Positions 32,560-41,855 of a DNA stretch of 49,226 nucleotides are shown one piece after another (within the stretch, counting starts at the first letter, position 1; the number at the start of each line of letters is the position of its first letter). Origin of the DNA: Rhodopirellula sp. SM50 (GTDB lineage: Bacteria; Planctomycetota; Planctomycetia; Pirellulales; Pirellulaceae); contig NZ_NTFY01000047.1 of NCBI RefSeq assembly GCF_002289565.1, positions 1 through 49,226 on the forward strand. The letters run 5' to 3'. The position numbers and the translations under genes were made by a program. The notes beneath the pieces are model-generated. The model saw only the letters and a program-made list of their open reading frames with translations, did not search any database and was not told where the DNA came from.

Positions 32560-34980
32560 ATGACGCTCCGTATCTTGATCGTCGACGACAGCCCCGAAGA
32601 CCGTGAGGTCTACCGGCGATTGCTTGGCCAGCAAGCCTGGAACGAATACGAGGTGGCCGAAGCGGATTGCGGCGAAGATGGGCTGGAGGCTTGCCGGGAC
32701 CGTCCGCCGGATTGCATTTTGCTTGACTACAATCTGCCCGACCTGGACGGCCTTGAATTCCTCACCGAGCTTCGTGAGTCGGTCCCCGATCACCACCTGG
32801 CCGTCGTGATGTTGACCGGTCAGGGCAACGAATCGATCGCCGTCGAAGCGATGAAGAAGGGTGCCCAGGATTATCTGGTCAAGGGCGAACTGACTTCGGA
32901 CAACCTGCAGCGGGCCGTCTCCAACGCCGTCGAAAAGGTCAGCCTGCAACGCGAAGTCGAACTGCAACGCGAAGAGCTGAAGCAGCGCAACGAACAGTTG
33001 CAGCTTGCCAAGGAAGCCGCCGAGGCCGCCAACCGCGCCAAGAGCGATTTCCTGGCCAACATGAGTCACGAGATCCGCACGCCGATGAACGGCATCATCG
33101 GCATGACCGAGTTGCTGCTCAGCACCCAGCACACCGCGGAACAGAATGAATACCTGTCGATGGTCAAAGACTCCGCCGACGCGCTACTTCGACTGCTCAA
33201 CGACATCCTGGATTTCTCCAAGATCGAAGCCGGCAAGCTCGCCTTGGAGGCGACGCATTTCAACCTGCGCGATTGCATCGGCAAGACCGGACAAACCTTG
33301 GGGATCCGTGCGGCCGACAAATCGTTGGAACTGCATTGCCGGATCGACCCGAAACTACCGGAACACCTGCTCGGGGACGCCGGGCGACTGCGGCAAATCA
33401 TCGTCAACCTTGCCGGAAATGCCATTAAATTCACCAGCGAAGGTGAAGTCGTCATCAACGTGGCCGAAGAAGATCGGTTTGACGATCAGGTGCGATTGCA
33501 TGTCTCGGTGTCAGACACGGGAATCGGGATTGCGCCGGAGCACCAGAAGAATGTGTTTGGGGTGTTCGAGCAGGCGGACTCCTCGATCACGCGAAAGTTC
33601 GGTGGCACGGGACTGGGACTGGCCATCTCCTCGCAACTCGTGGCGATGATGGGCGGCCGGATCTGGTTGGAAAGCGAACTCGGCAAGGGCACCACGTTTC
33701 ATTTCACCTGCGAGTTCGGGCTCGGTTCACCACAGCCGACCGCGCCGCCGATCGACCGTTCGGCGTTGGAAGGGCTGACGACACTGGTCGTCGACGACAA
33801 CTTGACCAACCGTCGTATCCTGGAAGAGATTCTGACGAATTGGAAGATGCAGCCGAAAACGGTCGAAAGCGGTGCGGCAGCCTTGAGTGAGCTGGCGCAG
33901 GCGACGGCCGATGGCCGACCGTATCAGCTTGTGCTGCTCGATGCGATGATGCCCGAGATGGACGGATTTGAATTGGCCAAACGCATCCACGCCGATCAGC
34001 ACATCGACCGCTGCACCCTGGTCATGATCTCCTCGGCGGCGCGGCCCGGCGATGCAGACCGCTGCCGCGAACTGGGCATCCTGCGGTACATGACCAAACC
34101 GGTCGTGCAGTCGGAGTTGCTCGAGACGCTGCTGGATGTGTTCGGCGAGCAGGCCGCCCAGGATCGTGCGTCGCAACGCGATGCCGTCGACCAGACAGAA
34201 CCGTCCACGGGGCTGAAGATCCTTCTGGCCGAGGATGGTTTGGTCAATCAACGGGTCGCCGTCGGGCTGTTGCAGATGCGGGGGCACTTCGTCACGATCG
34301 CCAACAACGGCAAAGAAGCCGTCGACGCAGTTCGCAACGAACGCTATGACGTCGTGCTGATGGACGTGCAAATGCCCGAAATGGACGGCTTGGAAGCGAC
34401 GGTCGCGATTCGTGAACTGGAAAAACCCAACGGCCGACACACGCCGATCATTGCGATGACCGCGGCGGCGATGAAGGGCGATCGCGAAAAGTGCTTGCAG
34501 GTCGGCATGGACGGCTATATCTCCAAACCGATCGACCCCGAACAACTCAGCAGCACCCTCCAACAGATCTCTCCATCCGAATCCAGTCCCGCCGCAGACG
34601 TGACGACGCCCGCGGCGCCACCGGAATCGACCGACGTGATCGACCTGGAATTCGCCCAGACGAGGATTCCCGGCGGAGCCCAAGGCGTCAAGGAAGTGGC
34701 ACAGCTGTTGATCGACGAATGCCCGAAGATGATCCATGAAATACGTGAAGGCCTGGCCAACCAGGACGCCAATCAAGTCCGACGCGGCGCGCACACGCTG
34801 AAGGGGTCTGCCGATTGGTTTGCCGCCAAGCGGGTGGTCGCGACGGCAAAACGATTGGAAAATCACGCCCACGATGGAGACCTGGACTCCGCCTCCACCG
34901 TCTTGCCAGAGCTTGAAGCCGAGGTGCGGCAACTCGTCGATGCCGTCAAAGAGCTGACCAAGCCCGCGGTCTCACCATAG
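32560..34980 (+). CDS. Soluble hybrid histidine kinase: REC-HisKA-HATPase-REC-REC-HPt
   Basis: 806 residues with no membrane segment. Receiver 1 (about 4-120) has D56 in [13 protein letters not shown] coiled coil leads to HisKA with H170 in [18 protein letters not shown], and the HATPase has [17 protein letters not shown] and GGTGLGL. Receiver 2 (about 406-530) has D461 ([13 protein letters not shown]), and receiver 3 (about 552-670) has D602 ([12 protein letters not shown]). The C-terminal HPt (about 700-800) has H745 in [14 protein letters not shown]. This is a complete His-Asp-Asp-His relay with an N-terminal receiver as input, so it should be switched on by another kinase, most simply the upstream CHASE8-like kinase. 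The gene starts 3 bp after the response regulator. Final target unknown; no output regulator follows. Confidence 0.94.
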   Translation: MTLRILIVDDSPEDREVYRRLLGQQAWNEYEVAEADCGEDGLEACRDRPPDCILLDYNLPDLDGLEFLTELRESVPDHHLAVVMLTGQGNESIAVEAMKKGAQDYLVKGELTSDNLQRAVSNAVEKVSLQREVELQREELKQRNEQLQLAKEAAEAANRAKSDFLANMSHEIRTPMNGIIGMTELLLSTQHTAEQNEYLSMVKDSADALLRLLNDILDFSKIEAGKLALEATHFNLRDCIGKTGQTLGIRAADKSLELHCRIDPKLPEHLLGDAGRLRQIIVNLAGNAIKFTSEGEVVINVAEEDRFDDQVRLHVSVSDTGIGIAPEHQKNVFGVFEQADSSITRKFGGTGLGLAISSQLVAMMGGRIWLESELGKGTTFHFTCEFGLGSPQPTAPPIDRSALEGLTTLVVDDNLTNRRILEEILTNWKMQPKTVESGAAALSELAQATADGRPYQLVLLDAMMPEMDGFELAKRIHADQHIDRCTLVMISSAARPGDADRCRELGILRYMTKPVVQSELLETLLDVFGEQAAQDRASQRDAVDQTEPSTGLKILLAEDGLVNQRVAVGLLQMRGHFVTIANNGKEAVDAVRNERYDVVLMDVQMPEMDGLEATVAIRELEKPNGRHTPIIAMTAAAMKGDREKCLQVGMDGYISKPIDPEQLSSTLQQISPSESSPAADVTTPAAPPESTDVIDLEFAQTRIPGGAQGVKEVAQLLIDECPKMIHEIREGLANQDANQVRRGAHTLKGSADWFAAKRVVATAKRLENHAHDGDLDSASTVLPELEAEVRQLVDAVKELTKPAVSP

Positions 34981-35006
34981 CAATCGCCCCCCGTTTCGCC
35001 TTCCCA

Positions 35007-37115
35007 ATGCCCTACCTCCCGTCCATGCCGACGCGATCGATCGCTCGGACTGTTGCCATCTTCTGCTTCCTTGCCATCGCGTCACAGACCGGATCGGCCC
35101 AGACAGCCCCGACGTTGTCCATCGATCAAGACGGGCTGATGCTTCGCCATCCCGATCTCGGCGCATCAGCACTGCATTCGCCGACCGAAGGGCTGTGGTC
35201 GATCGGCACCGGATGGAGCGAGAATGCGTCGACGGCTTGGCACCACGGGCAACCCGAGCACGTGGAGCGACGTGGGCCGTGGTCGATCGCCACCGGAACG
35301 GTTTCCACGGTCGATGGCGTTTGGGAAATCCGCGACTCCTATCGCGTGACGCAGGAAGGGGTGGTGCAAGCCAAACGGCGCTGGCACTACACCGGAGAAA
35401 GTCCCAGCGGACCGGTCGTGCTGTCGGTCCGATTCGTAGTCGATTCGGCTGATGGTGCGCCGCCGCAACCGTTCTTGCCCGGCATCAATTACTACGGCAA
35501 CCCGTCGGGAACCCGAATCGATGCCTCGCGCGTGCCCACCTGGTCCGGCCGACCGGGCGAGGAGGCGTTGTACGAAGAGCATCGCTATCCGTTGCCGTTC
35601 GCCGCCGTCGAACAGACGGGTGAGGCGGTGGCAGCGATCCACAGCCGGCCGTCGCGGCTGCCCTTCGCGGCACGCGCGGACCTGTGGTGGTCGCTCGGTT
35701 TAGTGGCCGGTGATGGGACCGTTGAGATGACCCTGCGAAGTGGACCCACCGCGTCCAACGGACGCCGGGGCGTGGTCAAGGCGCGGCAAACGATGTTTTT
35801 GCCGTACGAAGACGCGCACTTGGTCGACATCCCGCCGGGCGCGATCATCGAGAAAGAGTTTTGGTTGCAGCTCGCTCCGGCACCGGATCCGGGTCACGGT
35901 TTTCGCCTTCCGCTTTGGACATCCATCGACTTGTTTGATCCCCGCACCGATCGCTCGCTGCCACGTCCGGCGGACGTGATGGCGGCAAAGATGAATGACA
36001 CGTTCGATCGCTGGTACGAAGACGACCAGTGTGCCGGCTTCCGGACGCGGCCGCCGGGCAGCAATCCGTGGATCATGATGGGCTGGGCCGATCGCGCCGA
36101 AGTCGCTCCGCGGGCGCTGCTGGAGATGGATCTTCAACCCTACACCGATCAGCCGGACAAATGGAAACAGCGGGCCGCCGACGCGCTCGACTTCCTGACG
36201 TCGGCCCCGACGCGGAAAGCTCCCTACGGCGATGGTTTTCCGATCGTCTATGACTACCAATCGCACCGCTGGCTGCAACGTCAGAATCCGCTTTCACAAG
36301 CCCAGGCGCTCCATGGCATGATAGATGCCATCACCGAATCGGATCACCCGCATCGAGATCAATGGATGCGGTTCGTCGCGACACACCTGGACGCGATCGC
36401 CGATCGTATTTTGAAGACCGATTGGCGGCCCGTGTCGACCAACGAAGCGTTTGCGATCGCGCCCCTGGTCAAAGGCAGCGACTACGCGTCGAACGATCGA
36501 TGGATGGCGGCGGCGATCAAGTTAGCCGACCACACGATCGAGCGTCATCTGGACATGCAGGAACCGTATTGGGGCGGTACATTGGACGCCCGCTGCGAAG
36601 ACAAGGAAGGGGCTTGGGCGGCGTTGCAGGGGTTTGCCGCGCTGTACCGGACGACCCGTGATCCCCGCTACCTCCGCGCGGCGGTTCATGCCGGTGACGT
36701 CTGCTTAAGTTATCTGTATGTCTGGGACGTCACGCTGCCTCCCGGGCGATTGGCCGACCACGACCTGAAGACGCGCGGTTGGACCGGCGTCTCGGTGCAG
36801 AACCAACACCTGGATGTGTTCGGCGTCGTCTTCACTCCCACCTATTGGGAACTGGCCGACTGGACCGGCGACGAGCGTTATCGCCAGCTCGCGAAAATCA
36901 TGTTCGTCAGCTGTGGGCAGATGACGGATCTGGCGACCGGGGTCCAGGGCGAGCAGTTGCTTCAAACCAATTACGAACAGCATGATCCACGTGACGTCGT
37001 CGAGGGGATGCGCGGCGATTACGCCGAACGGTGGAACATCTACTGGATCACCGCGCACTTCCTGACCGCCGCTGCCGACTTCGAAAAGCTGGGCGTGGAT
37101 TGGCGGTCGTTTTGA
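35007..37115 (+). CDS. Secreted protein resembling six-hairpin glycosidases
   Basis: 702 residues, 26 bp after the hybrid kinase gene. Signal peptide with MPTRSIARTVAIFCFLAIAS; MPYL at 35007 or MPTR at about 35025 may be the start. The N-terminal ~300 residues are beta-rich (FLPGINYYGNPSGTRIDASR, HLVDIPPGAIIEKEFWLQL). The C-terminal part from about 320 is helical, with alternating aromatic-rich motifs (MMGWADRAEVAPRALLEMDL, KEGAWAALQGFAALYRTTRD and NQHLDVFGVVFTPTYWELAD) that look like an alpha/alpha toroid, as in glycoside hydrolase or lyase families. No active-site residues are assigned. Its place at the end of the signalling operon suggests it is either the regulated output or a ligand-processing enzyme. 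Confidence 0.65.
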   Translation: MPYLPSMPTRSIARTVAIFCFLAIASQTGSAQTAPTLSIDQDGLMLRHPDLGASALHSPTEGLWSIGTGWSENASTAWHHGQPEHVERRGPWSIATGTVSTVDGVWEIRDSYRVTQEGVVQAKRRWHYTGESPSGPVVLSVRFVVDSADGAPPQPFLPGINYYGNPSGTRIDASRVPTWSGRPGEEALYEEHRYPLPFAAVEQTGEAVAAIHSRPSRLPFAARADLWWSLGLVAGDGTVEMTLRSGPTASNGRRGVVKARQTMFLPYEDAHLVDIPPGAIIEKEFWLQLAPAPDPGHGFRLPLWTSIDLFDPRTDRSLPRPADVMAAKMNDTFDRWYEDDQCAGFRTRPPGSNPWIMMGWADRAEVAPRALLEMDLQPYTDQPDKWKQRAADALDFLTSAPTRKAPYGDGFPIVYDYQSHRWLQRQNPLSQAQALHGMIDAITESDHPHRDQWMRFVATHLDAIADRILKTDWRPVSTNEAFAIAPLVKGSDYASNDRWMAAAIKLADHTIERHLDMQEPYWGGTLDARCEDKEGAWAALQGFAALYRTTRDPRYLRAAVHAGDVCLSYLYVWDVTLPPGRLADHDLKTRGWTGVSVQNQHLDVFGVVFTPTYWELADWTGDERYRQLAKIMFVSCGQMTDLATGVQGEQLLQTNYEQHDPRDVVEGMRGDYAERWNIYWITAHFLTAAADFEKLGVDWRSF

Positions 37116-37393
37116 ACGTCGACGCAGCGACGCTCACCAGAGCCTGGGAAGCGGGGTCGATCCACCTTTTGGGAGGCCCCCGTACCGGATGCGAGACGCA
37201 CCAAGAGATCCAGCAGGTTCGCCCGCGATCGATAGGACCAATAGGACAGATGGGCCTCATACGTCCTATGCGTCCCATTGCGCGGTTGGTATCCCGGTTT
37301 GTCGCGAAAAATCAGGCCACTTTCCTGGCGTTGGCGGGGTGCCGGAGTTTACTGCGGCCCCGTCCGGGTCGAGGGGAGGATTGGGAGGCGGGG

Positions 37394-37456
37394 TCCGGAG
37401 GTGCCGCTGCGCTGACCTCCGGCTACTCGCTGAAATCCCTTCGGGATTCGGTCGAC
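37394..37456. repeat. TCCGGAGGT hairpin repeat, second copy
   Basis: Starts TCCGGAGGTGCCGCTGCGCT, continues GACCTCCGGCTACTCGCTGA and AATCCCTTCGGGAT, and ends near GGTCGAC. It matches 22581-22643 at nearly every position. The ends CCGGAGGT and ACCTCCGG pair, giving a short hairpin, and CCCTTCGGG forms another. It lies in the 617-bp gene-free gap 37116-37732, which also holds a small hairpin at 37541-37592 (AAGCTTCCAGCTTGC / GCGAGCTGGAAGCTT). Confidence 0.7.
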
Positions 37457-37592
37457 CCTCGTCACGGGCTGACACTAGATCAATCTTCGATGAATCCAAG
37501 GCGATTGATGGAGGGCACCAGTTCGGCAAGAAAGTGGCGTAAGCTTCCAGCTTGCGTTTGACGAGTAAAACGAGGCGGCGAGCTGGAAGCTT

Positions 37593-37707
37593 CGCAACGA
37601 ACGGAAAATAAGTGGGATAGGCTTCCAGCCTGTCGATGCTGAAATGACAGGCTGGAAGCCTATCCCACTTTAAGAGATCCGACACTTATATCCCGCTCGT
37701 TGCTTAC
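37593..37707. repeat. 'GGCTTCCAGCCTGTC' palindromic element, copy at the 3' side of miaA
   Basis: About 115 bp, ends GCAACGAACGG and CCGCTCGTTGC (terminal inverted repeats), with the central hairpin AGTGGGATAGGCTTCCAGCC / GGCTGGAAGCCTATCCCACT. After the hairpin comes AAGAGATCCGACACTT. The copy at 39389-39503 has the same order and orientation, and the hairpin is shared with 18929-19033. It lies 26 bp downstream of the miaA stop, so it may double as a terminator. Confidence 0.8.
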
Positions 37708-37732
37708 CCTACTTTCTATCCCTAACAAAGCT

Positions 37733-38710
37733 CTACGATTCGGTATCCAATCGCTGGATGTGACCGAGCAAGAACTCCAGTGTTGCGGATTCATCGTCGA
37801 ATTGCTCGATCGGGACGGTGGTGATTTCACTGAACGATCGAAACCAGGTCTCTTGGCGTTTGGCGAGTTGTCGGGTGTGGGTCGCGACCAGGTCTTTTAG
37901 TTCGTCGATGGGGCCACCGCCGGCGCCCTTCCAGTCCAGGATTTCTCGATAGCCGACGGCTTGGGAGGCGGTACGGGACAACGAACCAAACCGCTCGACC
38001 AGATGCTCGACCTCTGCGATCAACCCGCGCTCGAACATCTGCTCGACACGCCGGTTGATCCTCTGGTGCAATTTGCCGCGATCGTGTTGCAACGCGAACA
38101 CGCAGCAGGACTGCGCATCGACGTGGCGGTCGAATTGAACCTGTCGATGACTCAGCGGCTTTCCGGTGTGCTTGGAAACCTCCAGCGCCCGGATCATCCG
38201 GCGCGTGTCTCCCGGCGCGATCCGGGCGGCCGAAATGGGATCGACTTGAACCAGCCGCTGACGAAGCGCTTCGGCGCCGAAGGTATCCAGATCGCGTTGC
38301 ACCGATTCGCGGAATTCCCAGTCCGGCGGCGGCCCGACATCAAACCCTCTCAACACCGCCTTGAGGAACATCGGAGTTCCACCGACAAAGATCGGCCGTT
38401 TACCGCGGCTGCAGATCTCGCGAACGCATTGATGGGCTTCGGCCAGGTAACACGCGACGCTGAAATCCTGATCGGGATCGGCCAGATCGAGCAGGTAGTG
38501 GGGCACCCGGGCGCGGTCGGCGGCGCTCGGTTTGGCCGTCCCGATGTCCATGTGTCGATACACCGCGATCGAATCGAGCGACAAAATCTCGCCCCCGATC
38601 GCTTCGGCCAATTGCAACGCCAGCGACGTTTTCCCCGAGGCCGTCGGACCGGTCAGAACAATGGTTTCTTGAACCAGGGGTGCGAAAGTCGTTGGAGTCA
38701 GTTCGGACAT
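37733..38710 (-). CDS. miaA: tRNA dimethylallyltransferase (MiaA)
   Basis: 325 residues from the ATG at 38710; the longer frame to 38836 is not conserved-looking. MiaA adds a dimethylallyl group to A37 of tRNAs that read codons beginning with U. Visible motifs are the P-loop GPTASGKTSLALQLA, SLDSIAVYRHMDIGTAKPSA (substrate-binding loop with the conserved Asp), PHYLLDL, and the C-terminal region with QAVGYREILDW. Cytoplasmic. It is divergent from the GNAT gene; the gap is 106 bp. Downstream lies a palindromic repeat. Identification is secure. Confidence 0.96.
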   Translation of the reverse strand: MSELTPTTFAPLVQETIVLTGPTASGKTSLALQLAEAIGGEILSLDSIAVYRHMDIGTAKPSAADRARVPHYLLDLADPDQDFSVACYLAEAHQCVREICSRGKRPIFVGGTPMFLKAVLRGFDVGPPPDWEFRESVQRDLDTFGAEALRQRLVQVDPISAARIAPGDTRRMIRALEVSKHTGKPLSHRQVQFDRHVDAQSCCVFALQHDRGKLHQRINRRVEQMFERGLIAEVEHLVERFGSLSRTASQAVGYREILDWKGAGGGPIDELKDLVATHTRQLAKRQETWFRSFSEITTVPIEQFDDESATLEFLLGHIQRLDTES

Positions 38711-38816
38711 CGAAACGCCGGATAAGCCAAAAAGAGAAGATTTCCCGTTTGAAGGGGTTGCCCAAAGTTTAAGCAGATGCGGTCGGATCGGTAAACGCGT
38801 GGTAGAATCAAGCATC

Positions 38817-39392
38817 ATGGGCATGACGTATTTCAAACGATATCGAATGGAATTTGACCTTCGCGATTGGCGTGGGGAGGATCCGCGTCTGCCCGAAGGA
38901 TACGAGCTATTGCCCTACCTGCCGGGGCTGCTGAGGGAACACGCGATCGCCAAGTTCAATAGTTTCAAGGAGGAATTGGACGCGAACGTTTTCCCGTGCT
39001 TGTCTCGACGCGACGGCTGTTTGCGGCTGATGCGTGAGATCACCAGCCGTGGAGATTTCGTCCCCGATGCGACCTGGTTGATCCGCGCACTCGAAACGAA
39101 TCCCAAAACCGGCGCGGTCCAGCCCTACGCCGTGGGAACCATCCAGGGACTTTCCACCGAAGGCTGGGGCTCGATCCAGAATGTCGGCATCGATCCGGCT
39201 CATCGAGGCAAGGGCTTGGGATCGATTCTGCTGTCCAAGGCTGCGACGGGTTTTCGCGCCGTCGGCTTGGAGCGAATGCACCTGGAAGTCACGACGGAGA
39301 ACACCGGCGCGGTGCGGTTGTACGAACGACTTGGATTCAAGCGGTCCAGTGTCGTTTACAAGGCGGCGGAAGTCGCCGGGGCAACCGTGTAA
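38817..39392 (+). CDS. GNAT-family N-acetyltransferase
   Basis: 191 residues from the ATG at 38817 (a GTG start at 38799 is possible). GNAT enzymes acetylate amines using acetyl-CoA. The acetyl-CoA-binding motif A is VGIDPAHRGKGLGSILLSKA, preceded by a beta strand (YAVGTIQGLSTEGWGSIQN) and followed by RMHLEVTTENTGAVRLYERL then GFKRSSVVYKA, all in the standard order. The N-terminal ~60 residues (FDLRDWRGEDPRLPEGYELL) look like an acceptor-binding extension. The substrate cannot be read. The TAA stop lies inside the edge of a dispersed palindromic repeat. Transcribed away from miaA. Confidence 0.9.
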   Translation: MGMTYFKRYRMEFDLRDWRGEDPRLPEGYELLPYLPGLLREHAIAKFNSFKEELDANVFPCLSRRDGCLRLMREITSRGDFVPDATWLIRALETNPKTGAVQPYAVGTIQGLSTEGWGSIQNVGIDPAHRGKGLGSILLSKAATGFRAVGLERMHLEVTTENTGAVRLYERLGFKRSSVVYKAAEVAGATV

Positions 39393-39503
39393 GCAACGAG
39401 CGGAAAAAAAGTGGGATAGGCTTCCAGCCTGTCGATACTGGAATGACAGGCTGGAAGCCTGTCCCACTTCAAGAGATCCGACACTTCTATTACGCTTGGT
39501 GCA
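39389..39503. repeat. 'GGCTTCCAGCCTGTC' palindromic element, copy at the GNAT stop
   Basis: Begins GTAAGCAACGAGCGG, in which TAA is the stop codon of the GNAT gene, then AGTGGGATAGGCTTCCAGCC / GGCTGGAAGCCTGTCCCACT and AAGAGATCCGACACTT. It is a direct repeat of 37593-37707, so the two copies bracket miaA and the GNAT gene. One arm differs by a single base (CTGTCCC instead of CTATCCC), leaving a G-T pair in the stem. It could act as a terminator or mRNA end. Confidence 0.8.
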
Positions 39504-39566
39504 ATGCAACGTGTGGACGATGACTGCCCGCGGTTGTGTCGCTGTGGAGGGATCCGTGGCCGCAGA

Positions 39567-41855
39567 CTACTCGTTTCTCAGGATCCACCAGATACGGCTG
39601 AGCGCCGATTCTCGGCTCCTGGACTCTTCTTTTAACCGGTTTGCCGCGGCGGTGATTTCCGGCGTGACACGGTTGCGACCGGACAGGTAGACCAGGTGCT
39701 GGACTTGCAGGTCGAAATCGTCGATCGAACGCAACCACGAAACCGGCAACGCGGCTTCGTCACCGGGAAAGTCGACGCTCAATTGTTGCAAGAAACTCGT
39801 CGTCGAATTTCGCGCATCGAGCTCGGCAAGCGATTTGGGCGATCGCGGACGACCATCGATCGGTTGAGCCAAGACGGCGCCCTGATCGTTCGGGGTGAAT
39901 CGCCCCCCGACACGACGCATGGCAACTTCGACACGCTGATTCAATGAAGAGGCCGGAGTCTGAACCGCCGCCGCAAAAGCTTGGACCAACTCCAACGCTT
40001 CCTTTCGCTCCTGCTCGGACGACGTCAACATCGCGTCGCCTTGCAGAACATCGGGAACGCTGCGGTGGGCCATCGGGGACGCAATGATCAGCGCCAACGT
40101 TCTGGCGACATCGAACCCATTGGCCTTCAAGTCATCGGCCAGTTGTCGGTGCAAGCGATCCAGGTTTCCATCGACCGGAGGTGCGAAGGCGTCCACGGGA
40201 GACGGTTTCAGGGGTCGGCCGTGAACCAATTGCCAAAGCGAATCCACCAAGCTGTCGGCCAACACGTCACTGCCGACAAGCGTCTTGGTCCAACTTTGGA
40301 AGTCTTCCATTTGCTCGGTCGACTGCAATAGGTACTTGCTGACCTTCGGAACCGCCATGCGTTGACGCCCATCCAACAATTCATAAAACGTCGGCTTGGG
40401 CGTTGCCGGTTGCGCGGCAACGACCCAACGATTGTCCTGTCGACGAACGACGTTGCGGACCAGGGCGACGAACGACCAATAATCATCTTGGGTTCCAGAG
40501 CGACCGATGTGCGAATCATGGCATCGAACGCAACGCATGTCGGCGTTGATGGAGATGCTGGCCAGGTGGGTGGCGATCCCTTCGCTGCCACGACGTCCGA
40601 TCGCTTGATACCACTGTCCGGATTGCTGATTGGATCCGTCGATCAAGGAAACCAGGGTCACGTCCAGCTTGGCTTTGCCGCTGACGCTTTTGGATAACTC
40701 GTCGACTAGCCCGGCATTCTCGGGGCGATCCATGACCGCGATGCCACTGCCGGTGGTCAACGCGAGCCAGCGTTTGGAAATCTGTTCTGCGTTGGAGGAC
40801 TCGGCCAACAGATCACGGAGCTGTTGCGGATCACGTAACGCTTGTTCGGAAAGCTTGATTCCCAAACGGGCATTCAAGCGGGCGGCGATTTCCGCCGGCG
40901 CTGCGTCAGGCGTCGGCTTGATCCCAAGCGTCTGCCAATAGTCGCGGACCGTCGCGGCGGTTTCAGCCGCGACCAGGGAAACCGCTTGTGACTCGCCCTC
41001 CGAGGGCGCTGGCGAGACCGATTCGGGAGCGACGACAGGCGACGGATCGGTGTTCGATGCGATGTTGTGTGAGTCGAGTGAAATGCCGCGTGGCAGATCC
41101 GGCGTGCCGCTGTCGGACATCACAGGCGGGTTGTCGATCGGATCGGCAATCGCGACTTGCGGGTCATCCGACGACGGAGATTCCACGAGCCCAGACGGAG
41201 ACGGCTGGTCCGGAACGTTTTCGGCGACGATCAGACCTTGATCGGCCGGCTTGTTCTGCAGATTGTTCGGTCCGCTGAGGTAAACAACGGCCAGGATGCA
41301 AGCGGCGACGGCGATCAGGATCGAAACCAAACGCCCCATCGACAGCCCGCCACCGGAAGCCTTGATCGGCGGCAGCGAAGGGCTGCTTTGCTTGGCCGCG
41401 CCAGAGGTCGGGGCGACGAGGGATTGGGCAAGGATCGGCGCGACCAGATCGGGCGGCGACTTGCGTTTGAGCGGGTTGACCGGAACAAATTCGGTTAGCA
41501 GCGCATCGACGACGGGATCGGCATCTTCGGCAAACTCGTTGCGTTTGCTGTCGGCCGACTCGGCAAGCCGCTGCAGGATCGCCGCGGTCAGATCGGGCGG
41601 GCACGATCGCCCTTTGCTTTCGTTCGGCAAAAACTCCGCCAACAACGTATCGATGACCGGGTCGGCATCGTCGTCGGCGTCGAGTGGTTGTTCGTGATCG
41701 GCGGCAGCCAACTGCGCGAGAATGCTGGCCGACAAGTCGGGCGGCTGCTTGCGTTTGCTCGCATCGCTGGAGACAAATTCAGCCAACAACGCGTCGATCA
41801 ACGGATCGGCATCGCTGCGTGCTTCGTGCGGCAGTTGGCTTGCGGATTGGGTCAT
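39567..41855 (-). CDS. Membrane anti-sigma-like protein with DUF1549/DUF1553-like exterior
   Basis: 762 residues. The cytoplasmic N-terminus (1-172) has three copies of a roughly 37-residue motif at about 16-50, 63-98 and 111-147: ADP(L/V)ID(A/T)LLAEF, a basic spacer, then PPDLSASIL-type ends. One transmembrane helix lies at 173-194. Outside it, a Pro/Ser-rich linker precedes a domain with the DUF1549-like segment MRCVRCHDSHIGRSGTQDDY (CxxCH at 442-446) and a DUF1553-like helical end. PPDLS motifs occur at the N-terminus of planctomycete proteins encoded next to ECF sigma factors, so they are probably anti-sigma elements. The ATG overlaps the sigma factor stop by 4 bp. The exterior resembles the enzyme encoded first in this operon. 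Confidence 0.75.
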   Translation of the reverse strand: MTQSASQLPHEARSDADPLIDALLAEFVSSDASKRKQPPDLSASILAQLAAADHEQPLDADDDADPVIDTLLAEFLPNESKGRSCPPDLTAAILQRLAESADSKRNEFAEDADPVVDALLTEFVPVNPLKRKSPPDLVAPILAQSLVAPTSGAAKQSSPSLPPIKASGGGLSMGRLVSILIAVAACILAVVYLSGPNNLQNKPADQGLIVAENVPDQPSPSGLVESPSSDDPQVAIADPIDNPPVMSDSGTPDLPRGISLDSHNIASNTDPSPVVAPESVSPAPSEGESQAVSLVAAETAATVRDYWQTLGIKPTPDAAPAEIAARLNARLGIKLSEQALRDPQQLRDLLAESSNAEQISKRWLALTTGSGIAVMDRPENAGLVDELSKSVSGKAKLDVTLVSLIDGSNQQSGQWYQAIGRRGSEGIATHLASISINADMRCVRCHDSHIGRSGTQDDYWSFVALVRNVVRRQDNRWVVAAQPATPKPTFYELLDGRQRMAVPKVSKYLLQSTEQMEDFQSWTKTLVGSDVLADSLVDSLWQLVHGRPLKPSPVDAFAPPVDGNLDRLHRQLADDLKANGFDVARTLALIIASPMAHRSVPDVLQGDAMLTSSEQERKEALELVQAFAAAVQTPASSLNQRVEVAMRRVGGRFTPNDQGAVLAQPIDGRPRSPKSLAELDARNSTTSFLQQLSVDFPGDEAALPVSWLRSIDDFDLQVQHLVYLSGRNRVTPEITAAANRLKEESRSRESALSRIWWILRNE

